From NCBI GenBank assembly GCA_964023205.1, contig OZ026847.1, forward strand, positions 13,833,182 through 13,897,181: a stretch of DNA of 64,000 bases, read 5' to 3'. This DNA is from Lutraria lutraria. Taxonomy: Eukaryota > Mollusca > Bivalvia > Venerida > Mactridae. This document shows positions 27,001 to 42,000 of this stretch, in pieces; positions within the stretch are counted from its first letter, which is position 1; each line of letters starts with the position of its first letter. A program made the position numbers and the translations under genes. The notes below the pieces were generated by a model, which had not been told where the DNA came from, searched no databases, and worked only from the letters and a program-made list of their open reading frames with translations.

Positions 27001-30000
27001 TGTGGAGTGCTGGGTAAGCAAGTCTGTCTAAAACCCAAGAAATTGATTGGTTTATTTTGCTTATCTGATCTAAATTTGACAAACTACAAGCTTGCTTTGT
27101 GAGACTGGTCTACCAAACACAGTTTCATCATTAAGTGCCTTTGGGTTAATTAATAAACATTGGCTCATCTTCTACATCTTTTGCTTACTTTAATATATAA
27201 CCAGAGGTTAACTTATCGATTGATTGAATTAGTGACACAACTGGAAGTGGAGTTGAAGACTGTCTGCCAAACAGTTACTAATGATATACAATAATTATAT
27301 ACAAGTGTATTGAAGGTAAATGTAGTACTATACTTGATAACATTAATTTCAAAATCAAACTTGCAAAGAAACAACATACATAAGTCTTATATTCTGATAA
27401 AAAAATAAGGCAAGAAAGATAGAAGATGTGAATATATATATGAGGGAAGAGTGGAAGAGTCAGTAAAGAAGTTTAATATAATAAATAAACTATAGTTAGA
27501 AAACTTGGGAAAAGGTTAAAAGAGAAAATAACTGGGATAAAAGTTTTTTTAAAAACATATTATAGAAAAGACAGAACATGAATTAAGAACAAGACAAACA
27601 GAAAGAAAATGTGAGAGACACACATATTAACATATTGGCAGATTATATGTAAGACTTTAAAAACATTTCAGTTATATATGGTTGCCGGTTCACTTAATCA
27701 GTTTCCCTGGATGTCTTACTATAGTACTAAATTATCCTTCCACAAGTGGCTGACAACTTGTCCATACATCAAGGAAACTAAACATTTTTATCAAATTTTC
27801 CTAGAAAGTTTTGACCTGTTGTTACCAGGTTTCGAACCTGGATTGCCGAGTTTCAAGTCAATTGAACTAATTATTAGACAACAGTCGTGGCAATTGGCAT
27901 CATTACTTGTTGACTTATGTCCATTAAACCCATCACTGAGACAAGTCCTAATTAGACAGTAAAAAAGTTGTTTGCGACAGAATTTACCCTCAGTAATTAA
28001 GCACCCGGCAAGCAATACATCATTCAGACTGAGACATTAAATATAAACAATAAATCAAGTTAAATTTATGTACAGTATGGCTTACTATGGTTCCTAGTCT
28101 TGTAAAGGAAAGCACATGAAATCTATGCATGAAACATAGATTTACTGTTTAGGAAACATAAAAAAAATTCATAGAGAATTAATTTGCAACCGATAACATT
28201 TCAGAACTTCATATTTCTACAATACCCTGCTACAAACAGCAATCTAAAATTTAACATGTAATGTTACAGCAGCTCTCAGTGCCATTCCAAACTGCTTGTC
28301 ATTGTCAACATAATATCATGCCTTTATATATTTTAAATGATACATAAATGTTTTTGATATTTGATTCCTGTTGACATTGATGCCTTCTCAACATTGTGGG
28401 TTGATCCCATCATGTGTAAAATATGTTACAGATATTAATTGTTAGTTAATTAGATTTTAATTAATCATGCAATTAGCAAACATGGTTAAGTGGGTATTAC
28501 AAACAATGCATTCTACATAAAATGAGTAACATATGAATATATAACAAATATATAGATATATAATAGCTTTAGCAAGGATTATAAATTTAAGTCAATTCTA
28601 ACTCAAACATGCGGTTCGGTTACTTCTGGATGAAATTATGATATATCATTATACTGGATGCTTTGGTTGTTAACATACTTCTGAGAAAACATGAAATGAC
28701 ATAACATACTGCAGACGAAGCATTTAACAGTGAATATACATAACAAGCTTTAAGCTGATTTAAAACATAAAATATTGTAACAAATTGTTTGAACATTAAT
28801 CTGAAACATACAAAGACACAAATGCACAGTTTTGTTTCCATTTTGAAGGGTTCCAGATAAAATGGGTATAATTTTGTTTCCATTTTGAAGGGTTCCAGAT
28901 AAAATGTGTATAATTTTGATTCCATTTTGAAGAGTTCATGATCATGGATGAAGTTATTGATGAAGGGACATGAGAGTATTTGCTTATGATAAAATATATG
29001 ATATTTTTTTAATACTCAAATTTAGCTATAAAAATGTTAATAATAACCAACAAACATAACTGGAATAGTATATACTAATATACTTTTTACCAATCGTCAT
29101 AAACATGGCCCATTCCAAATTTGTTTAATCCATTGGAATAAAGGTCCCTAAACAAGACAATTAAGATATGCCCAAATTGCAGAAAGAAAATACCAATTTT
29201 CATTGAACAATAACAATTAACTATAAAATGAGACATTCTTGATAAGATGTCAGTGATATAAAGAGATGATTGTTTTATTAATTTATTAAACACTGGATCT
29301 AAATAGAAAGATATGAATATGTTAAAAAAACAATGAATTTTAGAAGTGAAGACACAAGAAACATATACATTCATAATACACTTATCACATACATGAGTTT
29401 GTAATCAGACCAGCAAGTTTTTATTTCTTTCAAATCTTAATTAGTAAAAAAGGTCCATCTCAATTTAGTAATATTCTTTTGGGAATTTAAAAGCATTTTT
29501 TCCCCCAAAGAGTTTGTTCTACAAAGAGATAAAGATTTCTGTAGGCCTACATTTCTTTTAAAAGTATATATGGATCTATTTCCATACACTTGTTATAATT
29601 AAGAAATATAATATTTAGCTAGGTATGCAATCTTTACTGATAAATTGGCCCTTATAGATAAAAACAAAAAAATAAGAAACTGATTTGCATCATTTTGATA
29701 TTTCCAACCTCTATGTTTATAAATATATGAAAAGTACTGATATATTTAATGTTCATACAGAATACATAAAAATGATCATTTCTTAACCTTGACTAAAAAA
29801 ATCACGAGCTTATTTTTCATGCTTGCACAAAAGCTCGTGCGAAAAAACGTGAACAATCGATAATGAAATACAAGCATGTTAAAACAAACAATTTCAACAA
29901 ATATATACTTCACACAAGAATACACAAAACAAGACGTAAAAACAAGCAGACATAAAATCTTACATAGACACAGAGGAAGCATTCAGAATGATACAATTGA

Positions 30001-33000
30001 CAAATCGAAAGTATTTCACTCGCAGATGGTAGAAAATACATCAATTAATTTGTATAAAAGAGATCAAGTCTTAAAAATATTTTGTGAAGAAATCAGAAAT
30101 ACTATCATTCATATTCTTGACCATGAATTAGACATTAAGGTCTGAGTTTTAATTATTTTCTTTTTTTTTACATATTATAATTATTTAATTAATTTAATTA
30201 TTATCAATTTTAGTAATTAAACTCTCAACAACACATAATTTCGCAAGATTTTTTACGTAAATAATTTTTCAATGAGAGATAGTTCTGATGAAACTCATCT
30301 ATGATGATAACTATAACCCAAATATATTATCTATTTTCAGTATCAATTTCTTCATCATATTAAAATGTAAATTATAGACTACCAGGTGACATGTATTGAA
30401 CGCATAATTCATTGATTTCATAGGGGAAAAAAAGGTTTGAATTATTTTCAATTCATTCTGGTAGTGAATTACTTTGAAGCGCTCCAGTCATTCTGCAAAA
30501 CAAATGAACTGTATATGTGTAAGTGCAAGAGTTACCTACCTTCATTGCAGCATTTTCTAAACTGTAGATGGCAGTAGCTACCAGCAGGACAATCATGGCT
30601 TCCAGCACAAGTGTATGCATATTTAGTGACTGAATTTATGACAGGATTCATGCCATCACATAAAATCTCATCCATATCTGTTACAATGTACAAAAGTATG
30701 ATTAGTCCTCAGTTAAACTTAACAAATAGAATTAATAGACCAGAAAAATACAGCCATGTGTCAGGTTACCCGACCAACCCTTTCTCTCAGTGCCTATGCT
30801 TATGTTTCTAACAACAAAATCCAAAGCATGAAAATCTTTGTTAACAAATAATGCCTTAAAATACCAAAGATTTGTTTAGAAAAAATGTATAAAATAAATT
30901 TTGCGACTTAAACCTCGCCTTAATTTTTCTGCCAATCAACCTAACCTATTTTATTGGTCAATAACTGGAAACATTACTGTTTAATCCCAGCCTTATGCCA
31001 TATCTATAATGCACTAACTTCAGAATTACACAAGATAATTTCATCACATAGCAAGAGGGTCATTCACAATTGGAAGTTTAAAGATTATCAGAAAAAAATT
31101 AATGAACACCTTAAAATGCTCATTCTAATACCTTGCATGATTTGTTGGAAAAGAAATTCAACCTGTCAAAATTAGCAACAAAGAGCTACATGATCTTCAG
31201 GTGAGCAACAATACACTGTATTGTGTCATAATAAGATATTTTCAAGTGCTATCTATTTTGACTGAAATTATTGCATCAGGTCTTAAGAGATATAGGTCTC
31301 ATTGAATTATTTCAACTTTCTTTGACAAGTTATATTCTAGTAATATATTCCTTCATGATGCCTGCCTGATACTACAGGACTTGACTAAAGGATTTGAAGT
31401 TTGAGGTGCAGAGATGAACGCAGTCAATGTGAAATCTTTTGTTTGTTAGTAGGGTCACATCAATAGCCAGGGACATATATCAACAATTGTGGCTTTTAAC
31501 AATGGATGAAGATAACAGGCAAACATCTGGGAAGAACCATCAATTGTTTGTAGGCTATCTGAACAACTTCTTCACATGTGACTTGTTTCCTGCTTTCACA
31601 TAGAATTTGAATGCCTAGCAGTGAGGGTTGGTGATTACTAGTCAGAGACTTGATCTACTTTGTGGAGATTCTTACAATTCAATTTTGTTGATTATGTTGA
31701 AAATGGCACCCCTATTGTAATACACTCATTTTATACCACTCTCATTTTGATAGATATATTTTTTGCATTATAAGATAAAAGTAAACACACATACCATCAC
31801 AGCTGTCCATCGATTGTTCAACTAAATGAATCTGATTCTGACAGCTGGCTGCCTTCAGTTCACATCTATTACCATAAGTCTTGCCATCAGATCCACAAAC
31901 AGGGGACCTTTAATATATTACATGATATAAACATTTAAAATGGTTTTATGGTCATATATAATATATAGTTTTTTTATTATAATTAGGTTTTATTTTTTAG
32001 CAACTAACTCACAATATATCCCTAAACAATCAATAGGTTTAAAAAATGTTAATTTACAAAAAATTGGCAGGAACTTTAACTTAAAATCAGCCATTTTAAC
32101 AGATAGACCAATCAATTTTGTACCTGTATACATCAAGAAAATGAACATTATCTTTATCTGGTCAGTGTAACAATATGGATACAATTACGAAAGATTTATT
32201 TCCTCTTGTTACAACATGCAACTAAATGAATATTACATCTGCTAAAGAAATAAAATCAATTTGGTCCGATTTTGTCAATTTTTCCATGGCGATGTACCTA
32301 TCTCAGATCAATGGTTACATACCTCACAGCATCGCAGCTGAAGTCACAGGAGCATGTTGGGGAACCTTCCATATCGAGGTAACAAGTACCGCCATATTGT
32401 TCACATAAAGTGTCGTCACAATCCAACCCTGAACCTTCTACATCATCAAATAATCAGACAACAACATCATACAAACAACAATATAATTACACAATGAAGT
32501 CACAGTAAAAATGTTATTTTGATATCATAACAGCAGTTTTCAGGTCATTTTATAGCATCATCAGACTAGAAGGAATGGGGAGGGGTAGGGGTCAAATGTT
32601 TTATCGTTGCAGACAGTAACCATGGTAACAATATAAGATAAGTTATTTCCTAAAACTGAAAGCCGAGCAGATTGGTTACCTTACCCAAGCATTTCGTCTC
32701 ACAGGGGTGTCAGGTATATTGCTTTCTACGCATTAAGTAATCTCATTTCCAAATATTATTTTCGAGACAAAAAAAAATGCTATGAGACGACATAACTGCA
32801 GCTTTCAGACGATGGATTGTAAACGTTAAAGCACTTTACGAGGGAAGTATCCGTCTCATCGTTATAGTGTTCTTTATATAGCCAATGTAATGGGTAAGAT
32901 GGCAAATTTCAGACACATAAATAATAAAACTTGTGTGGGTTTTAATGTGCGGACTTCGTAATATTACCATTCCTGCATAATTCATGCAGTGCTGACAAAT

Positions 33001-36000
33001 CTTACTACTCTCTGAAAAAAGAAGACAAAAAAGTCCAGCTGTCACACTCCTCAGGAGCAACCCTAACAACTGAAAATGTTATTACTACGCAGAAAAAAAA
33101 GCATTATTTTCATGATGACATGTTGGCAAACAAACAAATGACATTCTAATCAGATTTCTGAAACATTAATTTCATAATGGAACTTTCCACTGTTGATAAA
33201 ATATTAAACATCTTAATGAATTTCATTACTTTCTCATCAACTGATAAATTTTGGATTCCCATATTGAAGAAATGATTAAAAGAAATTAAGTATTTAATAT
33301 TCATTACATTATCTTTTATTACACACCAAGTCTGGATTTTTCAAATATCAAAATGAAATTCAGTTTCTGTAATATGGATTCATACTAAATAAAAACTATA
33401 AATTCTACCTCAAATCAGCATTCTGAGTGATGTATTAAATTAAAAAAATGAATTAAGTCACTAATATAGACCTTTAAGTCATATGAAAAAGTACCACTGA
33501 GATTTGACAGAAATGTGCCTGGCTATCAATGACACCAGGCAGAACAAGGGAACCAGATCTGCACATTGCTATACAGGTATAGAAAAAACAATCCTTGGAA
33601 AGAGATTGCCTGTCATTCGGACACCAAACATAGTAACTTGACAAGTAAGATTTCTAAAACCTTTTGTACAAATATCAAAATGTTCAATTACTGCAAAGAA
33701 GATCCAAAACCAATTACAAATTAACTGAATGTAAAGAATCAGGATCCAAGCTTATAAACCTTGAGATTATTCTCTGCAATCTTGTATTTTAAAATTTCTA
33801 AGTAAATTATGATCAGGCAATAATAATATCAGTGATATGTCACAGTAGTTTGTCAGCATGTACTTAAACATTAATCAGCTCTATCTAATCAATCAAAAAT
33901 ACTTTGAGAATGGAATGGACATTTGAGCTCAGAGACTGTTCTCAAGTTTTATAATCTCAGGATCTGGGTTGATAAAATAAACAGGCAATATCTGTTAAGG
34001 ATGTTTCTCAGTTAAGATAGACAGATATAAATTCAACTATACATAAAATGACAGAATAAAACTAAAAGAATAGAATGAATATTTAGAAAATATTGGAACT
34101 ATAATACAACGTGTATATTCAACATCAGAGATAGTTAATCCCAGAATGAAGACTAGACTTTATCGGAAATATTAAAACAACACGCTAAGGATTTGGACCA
34201 AATCATTGTTACTGCTTCGTTGACAAAAAACTGTAAGAATTATTGTGGGCCAAACCCTTGAGACAACTGTAAAATCATCCGTTTGAAGGTGAAGAAATTT
34301 CATGGATTTATTTAATTAACAAAAGCTGCACTGGCAAAGCTACAAGCTTAGTAAGGAATTAATGAGCTATTTACCATACTATATATATACCTTGTGAAAG
34401 AAATTTCTTTATAACAAACAATCAATGATAATCTAGTATTCAATTTCTTTAAAAGTTAATGACAATGTATTGATAAAATATCTAATTAAATTAACACTGA
34501 TTTATTTTCACCAGTAATTGAAAATTGACAAAATTTCAGAGCAGGAATGTACATAAGCCATTATTTATTCACCAATAAACAATATCACCGCATGATTTTA
34601 CAGTATAACTTGATGTGATGACAGTATAATAATTTAAAGTGTTCACTAAAGAAATCAACTAAAGATTAAAAAAAGCTCAGTGATGAACGAAAAACCACAG
34701 ATAAGGGATAAGGAATGATTTGAATGATTATAAGACAGTAGCTATTGAAATGTATGAATTTTAGACAGAATCACTGTGAAAATACAACCCCCCTTTTAAG
34801 TAGGTACCCGTAAGATGTGAAATAATTTTGGCCCCAAAAACGGTCCCAAACAGAAATCATCAATTTGAAATAGTACTTTACCTGTCGTAATATATATATA
34901 TATATAAATATATCTTAGCTTATTTTAAAGATCAACTACATAAAAACAGCATTGTTAACGAGTTTTCTATCTAAGTCTCAGCATTATAAATCAATATAAT
35001 ACATAAACTTTCTACAGACATAAGTGTCATATCAACAATTAATTAAGATTTCTGATACTAAGTACTCATGACAAAACATTATACATATTACAACTATAGT
35101 GACTTACTATGAGAACATAGACATTTTATTGATCACATTTTAAACACTTATTTTTGTAAATACCGATATTGATGTTCTAAACAGTTCATGATTACCTCCG
35201 GACCCTGATTCGATATCGTCATTACAATCTCCGCTCCTGACCATCTCTATGTCATTGTTCAGTCGACACGCCGCTCGTCTCATTTCACACTCATTATGAT
35301 AAGTGTTTCCATCGTCTCCGCAGACAGGCGTGTAGGCTTTAGGGCAGACTTGTGGACACACACACATTCCACGGACACAGTCTGAGCCATACTTACATTG
35401 GACACCATTACAATCAGCTAAAAAACATACTACATCTTTATCTCATCTTATTTTGCTTGCAATTAAATTTAAAACAATTCTGTCAGTCTTCAGAGAAAAC
35501 CTTCTCACAGATAAACATTCATAAACTTGAAAAATTCAAAACCCTTTTTTAAGTTTGCTAAATAACATCTTTGAAGAATCAATTCCTTCATGTCTTTTCA
35601 ATGTCCAAATAAGGACCTGATTTACATTTTCTCTTTTTGTTTTCTGTACAGTTTAAAACCATTGGTTCATAAGACATAAATTATTGTAGCTCACCGCATT
35701 CACCAAATGAGGCAATTGAGATGTCAACTTGGTTCTTACACGCAGCCACCCTAAGCTCACATTCATTTTCATAGTTTTGTCCATCGGTGCCACAAACATT
35801 ATTCCCAGTCTGAAATAATTTTATTAAGGAACAATTAAAAAGTGCCCATCTTTTTTATCATTTGATTTTATATGAATATGTGGTAATATGCAGGAAATAT
35901 GAGGTATAGTGAGATGAAAATAATAAATATCTGGTGAGTTGTTGTAATTAAATATGTGGTAAATTACGGTAATGTGTAGTAACATGTGGTTAATGTTGTA

Positions 36001-39000
36001 AACATGTGGTGAATTGTGGTATGCAGAGAATTGCTGTAAACAGGTGGTAAATATATGTAGAAAGATGGTGAATATGTGGTAATATGGTAAAAATGAGGTA
36101 ATATCATAAAAATGTGGTAAATATGTGGTAATATGGTAAAAATGTGGTGAATATGTTGTTATACATAGTAAATATGTGGTATATTATAATATGTGGCCAT
36201 CTCATAAATATGAGATAATATGTTGAAAATATGTGCTGAATTGTGGTAAATATGTAGTAATGTGAGGCTAAAGATGTTCTTATATCTTTACCTTGACACA
36301 ATCCGTGGGGCAAACACATCGGTAGAGTCCATCTGATCTTTCACAGGAGGAATAAAACTTACAATTATCTTTACAACTCACTGAAAGCAGAAAAAAGGTT
36401 CATACACTATAAATAAACAATCACAAACTAGCAGTCACCTTACAGAAGGCTGGTGCTTCTAACCAGGTACACGTCTGGGGTCTATCTCCATTGTCAAAAA
36501 ATATTTATTTATCAAGCAAACTATTTCTTGACTGAAAGTGTTTGTTGATTTTCAGTAAAAAGGATGCAGAGTCCATTTGTTAATAGGTAGATACAATGTT
36601 CAGAAGCAGGTAACAGTTAATGTATGTTATGACAAAAGCAAAAGCATGCATTTGAGAAACAGATAGAAACTAAAGGAAACTCTATTACATGTTTTGAACT
36701 TTTTATCGCATGTTGACAGCTGTATGTATGGGATTACACACAATGATGGACATGAGTACTCTGATAAGTTGGTACCATTCCAAAGTCAATGGATAAAAAG
36801 TGTGCCAGAAAAACATGATTGTGAGGATTTCAGATACTGGTAAGTGGCTTGCAGGAACACAGTAAATATATCTCTGAAACCAAATTCTTGGCCAAAACAC
36901 AACGACTTGAAATGCATCCAGATATTTATGTGAATATTTACATTAGTTCAATACAGTGACAGTTGACTGTCCTAAAATTCAAATTTAAAATATCGCAATG
37001 CATAAGGGAGATGCAGCTGTAGAAGAAAAATCCTGACATCTAACTAACATACAGACACTGATTATCTTTAATAAAATTACCTCTAAATAAAGGCCACTAA
37101 TGGCAATAAAGCCAGAGTTTTGTCTTTCCCAAGATTGGCACAGATCCTGTAGAGGTTGTAATGAGGAATCATCATTTTTTATGAAGTTTGATGATTGTAG
37201 GTGGAAGCCTTTTGATTTTATAGGCAGGGTTAAAGTTTATTCAGACAAACTGGCAGACAGGCAAAATAAAATATGTCCCTCCCCTGATCTATTGACACAG
37301 GGGCATAAAAAAATGAATTATGGTTATCAAACAAGTCATAAAATGTCAATACTGTCTGGCATTGAAAAATATATTGATGTGAATTTGACTAACACAAGAC
37401 ATATATATCTACATTAGTTTAATTCTATAAGATAAACTGACAACAGAGGTGAATAGTTCCCTCTTCCATGGAATAATTCGAGAGAATTCTCTGAGTTGGG
37501 AAATTTTATCGTGAATTTATACATTCAAGAATTTTTATTTTTTTATTTTATGCCAGTTTTCAGCAATAACATTAGCATAACCAGTTTTCCTTGATTCTAC
37601 ACATACAGACTATAGTGGTGCAAGACAAATGGTTTAAGGCACAATATCTTTACCTGTGAGTCAGACATTACAAGGTGTTTCAGGTTCAATCTTTCTTTTA
37701 CTTCATTATAAACAACAACAAAAGATGGCATTAAACAACAGAAAGAGGTCATAAGCATACTATTACATAGTTAATATTACATACTGACATTACCTAGTAA
37801 ATCATCGCAGAGAATAAGTGCCAAACCCAGGAAATAGACTCAGAAAACTCATCTACTGTATTGAGCCAAGCAAGCATGCACTGTCATTGTCAGTTTAAGA
37901 GTGCAACCTAAGTCAGTTATAGTTTTATCCATCGGTCACAACATGTATTTTGAACACTGTCAAGGCTTGAATAATCTTCAGTGATTTAAACAGCAGAACT
38001 ATACTCACTGTGCTCAGCTTTTAGCTTAAGCAACACATCTACTTACTGAAAATCCCTCTCAGTCTGTACTTTTAAGCAACAAAATTACTTACTAAACATC
38101 ACTCTGTGCTCAACTTTCAACTAAAGCAACAAAACTACTCTCTGATAACCCCTCAGTTCTCAACTTTCAGCTTCAGCAATGAAGGTACTTACTACACATC
38201 CCTCGATGCTCCACTTTGACATATGTTTGTTGTTCACAGTTTTCTTGTCTGCGTTTACAATCATTCTCGTACACTATTCCATTATCACCACAAACCTGAA
38301 GTACAAGACAATGTCATGTATCAGACTGGTTCCTTCAGATATGAAAAATTATCAAATTTATTGAAGAAAATTATACATTTTTGTCATGTAATTTTATTCC
38401 TGTCTCACATGGAAACATACTCTGATGTGAATTTTACAATGCTCGACAAAAATTTTAAAACATGTATATTAAATTCCAAAAGATAAGGTGACAACACAGT
38501 TCAAAGATCAATGTTTGATATCAAATCACTTTTTTGGTCTCTTTATTCAGAGATGAAAACAAACTACAAATACTTGTAATAGAAAGAAGGCTACTGTTTT
38601 TACAGTCGGATGGCCTCTTTTTAGAGGTGATATGTACTCAGAGGTTAAGATGAACTGCAAGTTCTTGTATAAAGAAAAATCAGTTTTTACAGTAAAGAGG
38701 TCACAATTTTAGAGGTTAAGAATGATGAACTCTGATATTAGACATTAATTCATCAGTCTTTACAGCCAATTGGTCACTTTTCAGAGGTGGTCTTTATCAC
38801 AAGTTGACTATACTAAGTCTCCATTAACTGCTATATCAGACATACTTACAGGATTGTAAGGTATAGTTGTACTAAATGTTTGACAATACACTGTTATGTT
38901 ATATATTTATACAGTGCAACCTCTCTAGAGCGGCCCTCTCTTGAACAACAGTCTCCCTTCAACAACAGCATGATTTTTCCCACTGCAAGATTTAACATAA

Positions 39001-42000
39001 TTTTGCGTCTCCCAAAGGGTGTTGCTTTGGAGAGGTTGCACTGTACTTACAATATAGACTATACCAAGTCACTTCTATGTTATATAATACTTACCGGATC
39101 GTAAGGTATAGATGTACTGCAAGTTGGACATTCACATTGTGGTCTGCCATACCTTACAATACATTCAGCATCAAAGTTACACTGATACCCGGTACATGGA
39201 CCTTGATCTTCATTAGATGAATCTAATAAAATTCACACAATAATAGTTTATGCATCACATAGAGTTGTATTTTTGCATTTCATGTGTCATTCTAAAAGGC
39301 AGAAAATCATTTATCATTATATAAAGGCTGTCCAAAAATGATCAGACAAATCCTGTCACCCTCTCATGAAGAGTACATTTGTATATTGTATCTCCTTATT
39401 AATACATGAATTAAGATCATTGTCTTTGTAATTTTTGGACATCCCTCGTTGAAGTTGCTGTAACATCTAGTTAGTTCTACAACATTTGTATCATCATCAT
39501 AATCTATTATGAAGCATGCAATGGAGTCTGCAGATAAAGATGTCCACAATGTCCATATAAAAAGCCCATACTAATGCAATTTTGACAAGTTTTTTTTTCA
39601 CCAAGAATATGACACTGAGAGTCAGATTCTTCCCCTCGAATAATAAGCTATTTGTTCCTCCCCAAACATTCTATTTCCCCTATTTGCATTGTGAATATAG
39701 TCAAACCAGTGAACAAAGGCCAACCATGTTATGTGGCCTTTATTGACAGTTGGTCTTCATTGGGAGCTCATTTAGTTTGAAATAATCAATGAGGGTATTT
39801 GAAAATACTGCCTTTGTTTGTAGAGTGGCCTTTATTTGAAGGTGACCGCTAACACGGGTTTGACTGTATTCCAAAAATTTATCTCTTTTATGAAATTTTT
39901 TCAGCCTTTTACTAGCATCCTGCGTCTTACCCATTTCTAAAAAAAAACCTGTCAACACATGATTTGAAAGTTCTGATCATTTACAGTGATCAATGGCTTA
40001 TCTATCTTCAAAGCTATAAGTATAAGCTGTCAAAAATGGCATCAAAAACTGGATGTGGTCCTTGCATACACTGAAACAAAGCAACAAATTAATCTTGATA
40101 TTATTATAAATATCATTTCACTACAATACACAAGAATGTGTAACAGACTAGTGATAATAAATGTAATCTGAAAGTTTAACATATATAATCGATATATCAA
40201 GTGATTTAAAATTTGTAGACACAACCCTAAAAATACCTATATGTCATACTTATAATTATCTTTCGATCAAATTGAGATGTTAAAATAATTCAGATCACAT
40301 TTTTTAAAAAAGAATATCTAAAGTCCATTGCTTCAGCCTGTACAGCTAACTTAAAATACAATATAAGTCAATATTTTATGCAACTAATAAAAATTATCCC
40401 ATTCATGCAAAAAGCTGGCATATTAAGTACATATAGATTAATAGTTATAACCTTTATAATTGCACAGATGGGAGGATTATATAATGGGTCTAGTAACTGT
40501 TGTTCAATCTCGTCAAGAATCAAAATTTCTGAAAGGAATGAAAAGTTATTGCATGAACAAATTCATGTTTATATTGTTCTAGCTAACTAACAAACAAATA
40601 TTTTAATAAGTTAAATAAACATTTTCTACACCTGGGATAATCAAACTAATCAAACATTTACAAATAAACAAATTTCAACAGGAATTAGTAACCTGCAAGT
40701 AACACAATCCTTAATATCTTTAACAACTGGTTATTTTTTGGTTTCCATGAGTAGTTGTCAGCATTCCTGGATTTTGTACCAGTAGTAGAAGTATAGTATC
40801 CAATGCAATGTCTTTAACAGCATCATTACTGGGATCATTAATTTTGTCACACCTACTCATTGGCTACAAATATCTGTCAAATATGTGTCATGCCCACTCA
40901 TTGGCTAAAGACACCCGTAAACAATGTGTCATGCCCACTCATTGGCTTAAAAGACACCTCTTCATCAAACACTAAGTTGTCAAACACTAAGTGTGTACAC
41001 ATGGTTTTTTATATTTGATAATTACAATCCTTGGGGGAACAGTACATCACCAGAAATCAATTGTAAAAGAACTCCCTGTGGAAAGAAATGGTACCACAAT
41101 CTTGATAAGTGTAATTCCAAGACTTTACTGTCACTTGAGTCTCCAACAAAGATTTCTTATTTGAGAATGAGGTCTATATATAGCATTTTTATAGTACTGA
41201 TATGTTTAACTGAATTCAAAATGCAGATATACCGAGTCAGGTTGAAAAATAACAAATTTCCATATGTCAATGGTCTATATAATCAGCATCAGATACCAAT
41301 GGTCGCTGCCTCCGCTCTGCTCCGCTACATACATATCAAGATGTACGTAGCGGAGCGGAAGCAGAGACTGTGGCAGGTATCCGACGATGTAGTCTAATTA
41401 TTTACCAAGACATTTATTTTGATGTATAAAGGCATGAAGCAGCCTTATGAATTCTTTTAGTTCACCATTGTGCATACAGTTGAGGTTTCTTTTATCACTT
41501 AAGGCACAAAACATTACAGCATCTTACTGATAAGCCACAACATTAATGTAATATGGTTATTTTTCTCTTTCCATGCTTGACACTATAGTTTTTTTTTCTC
41601 AAATGTTTTTATTTCTATATTGTATGAAAATTTAGTGCCACATATTTGAACAAAATGAAGCAAGATGTGAAAGTGGGTTGATGGGTATTTTTTTCTTAGT
41701 ACTGGTACATAGTCATAATCATATGCCATTAAAATATCCATCCAAACATTCATCAGACTAACTAACTAATGTTCAACCAACTAACTGACTACTCGATCAA
41801 CTGAACTAACCACCTAACTGAACTAAATAATTGTAATTGATCAACAAACTACCTGACCAAACTAATTACACAAAAAGCAGTCTGGCTGTAATTAGCCCTG
41901 ATAAATATAACTTAATTCTCCTTCAGTTTTGTAACTGCTATCTTAGTTGTTTTACGTATAGGGAACATCATGTGTGTAAACAAAACAAAGGATTCTCGCG

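Noticed and set aside
27795..27900. tRNA-like segment with B box GGTTCGAAACC
   Set aside because: No matching acceptor and anticodon stems. It belongs to a SINE body shared with other loci.
40993..41397. 134-codon + strand ORF
   Set aside because: It has no family resemblance, its end runs through the inverted repeat at 41292-41381, and it has no splice or promoter context.
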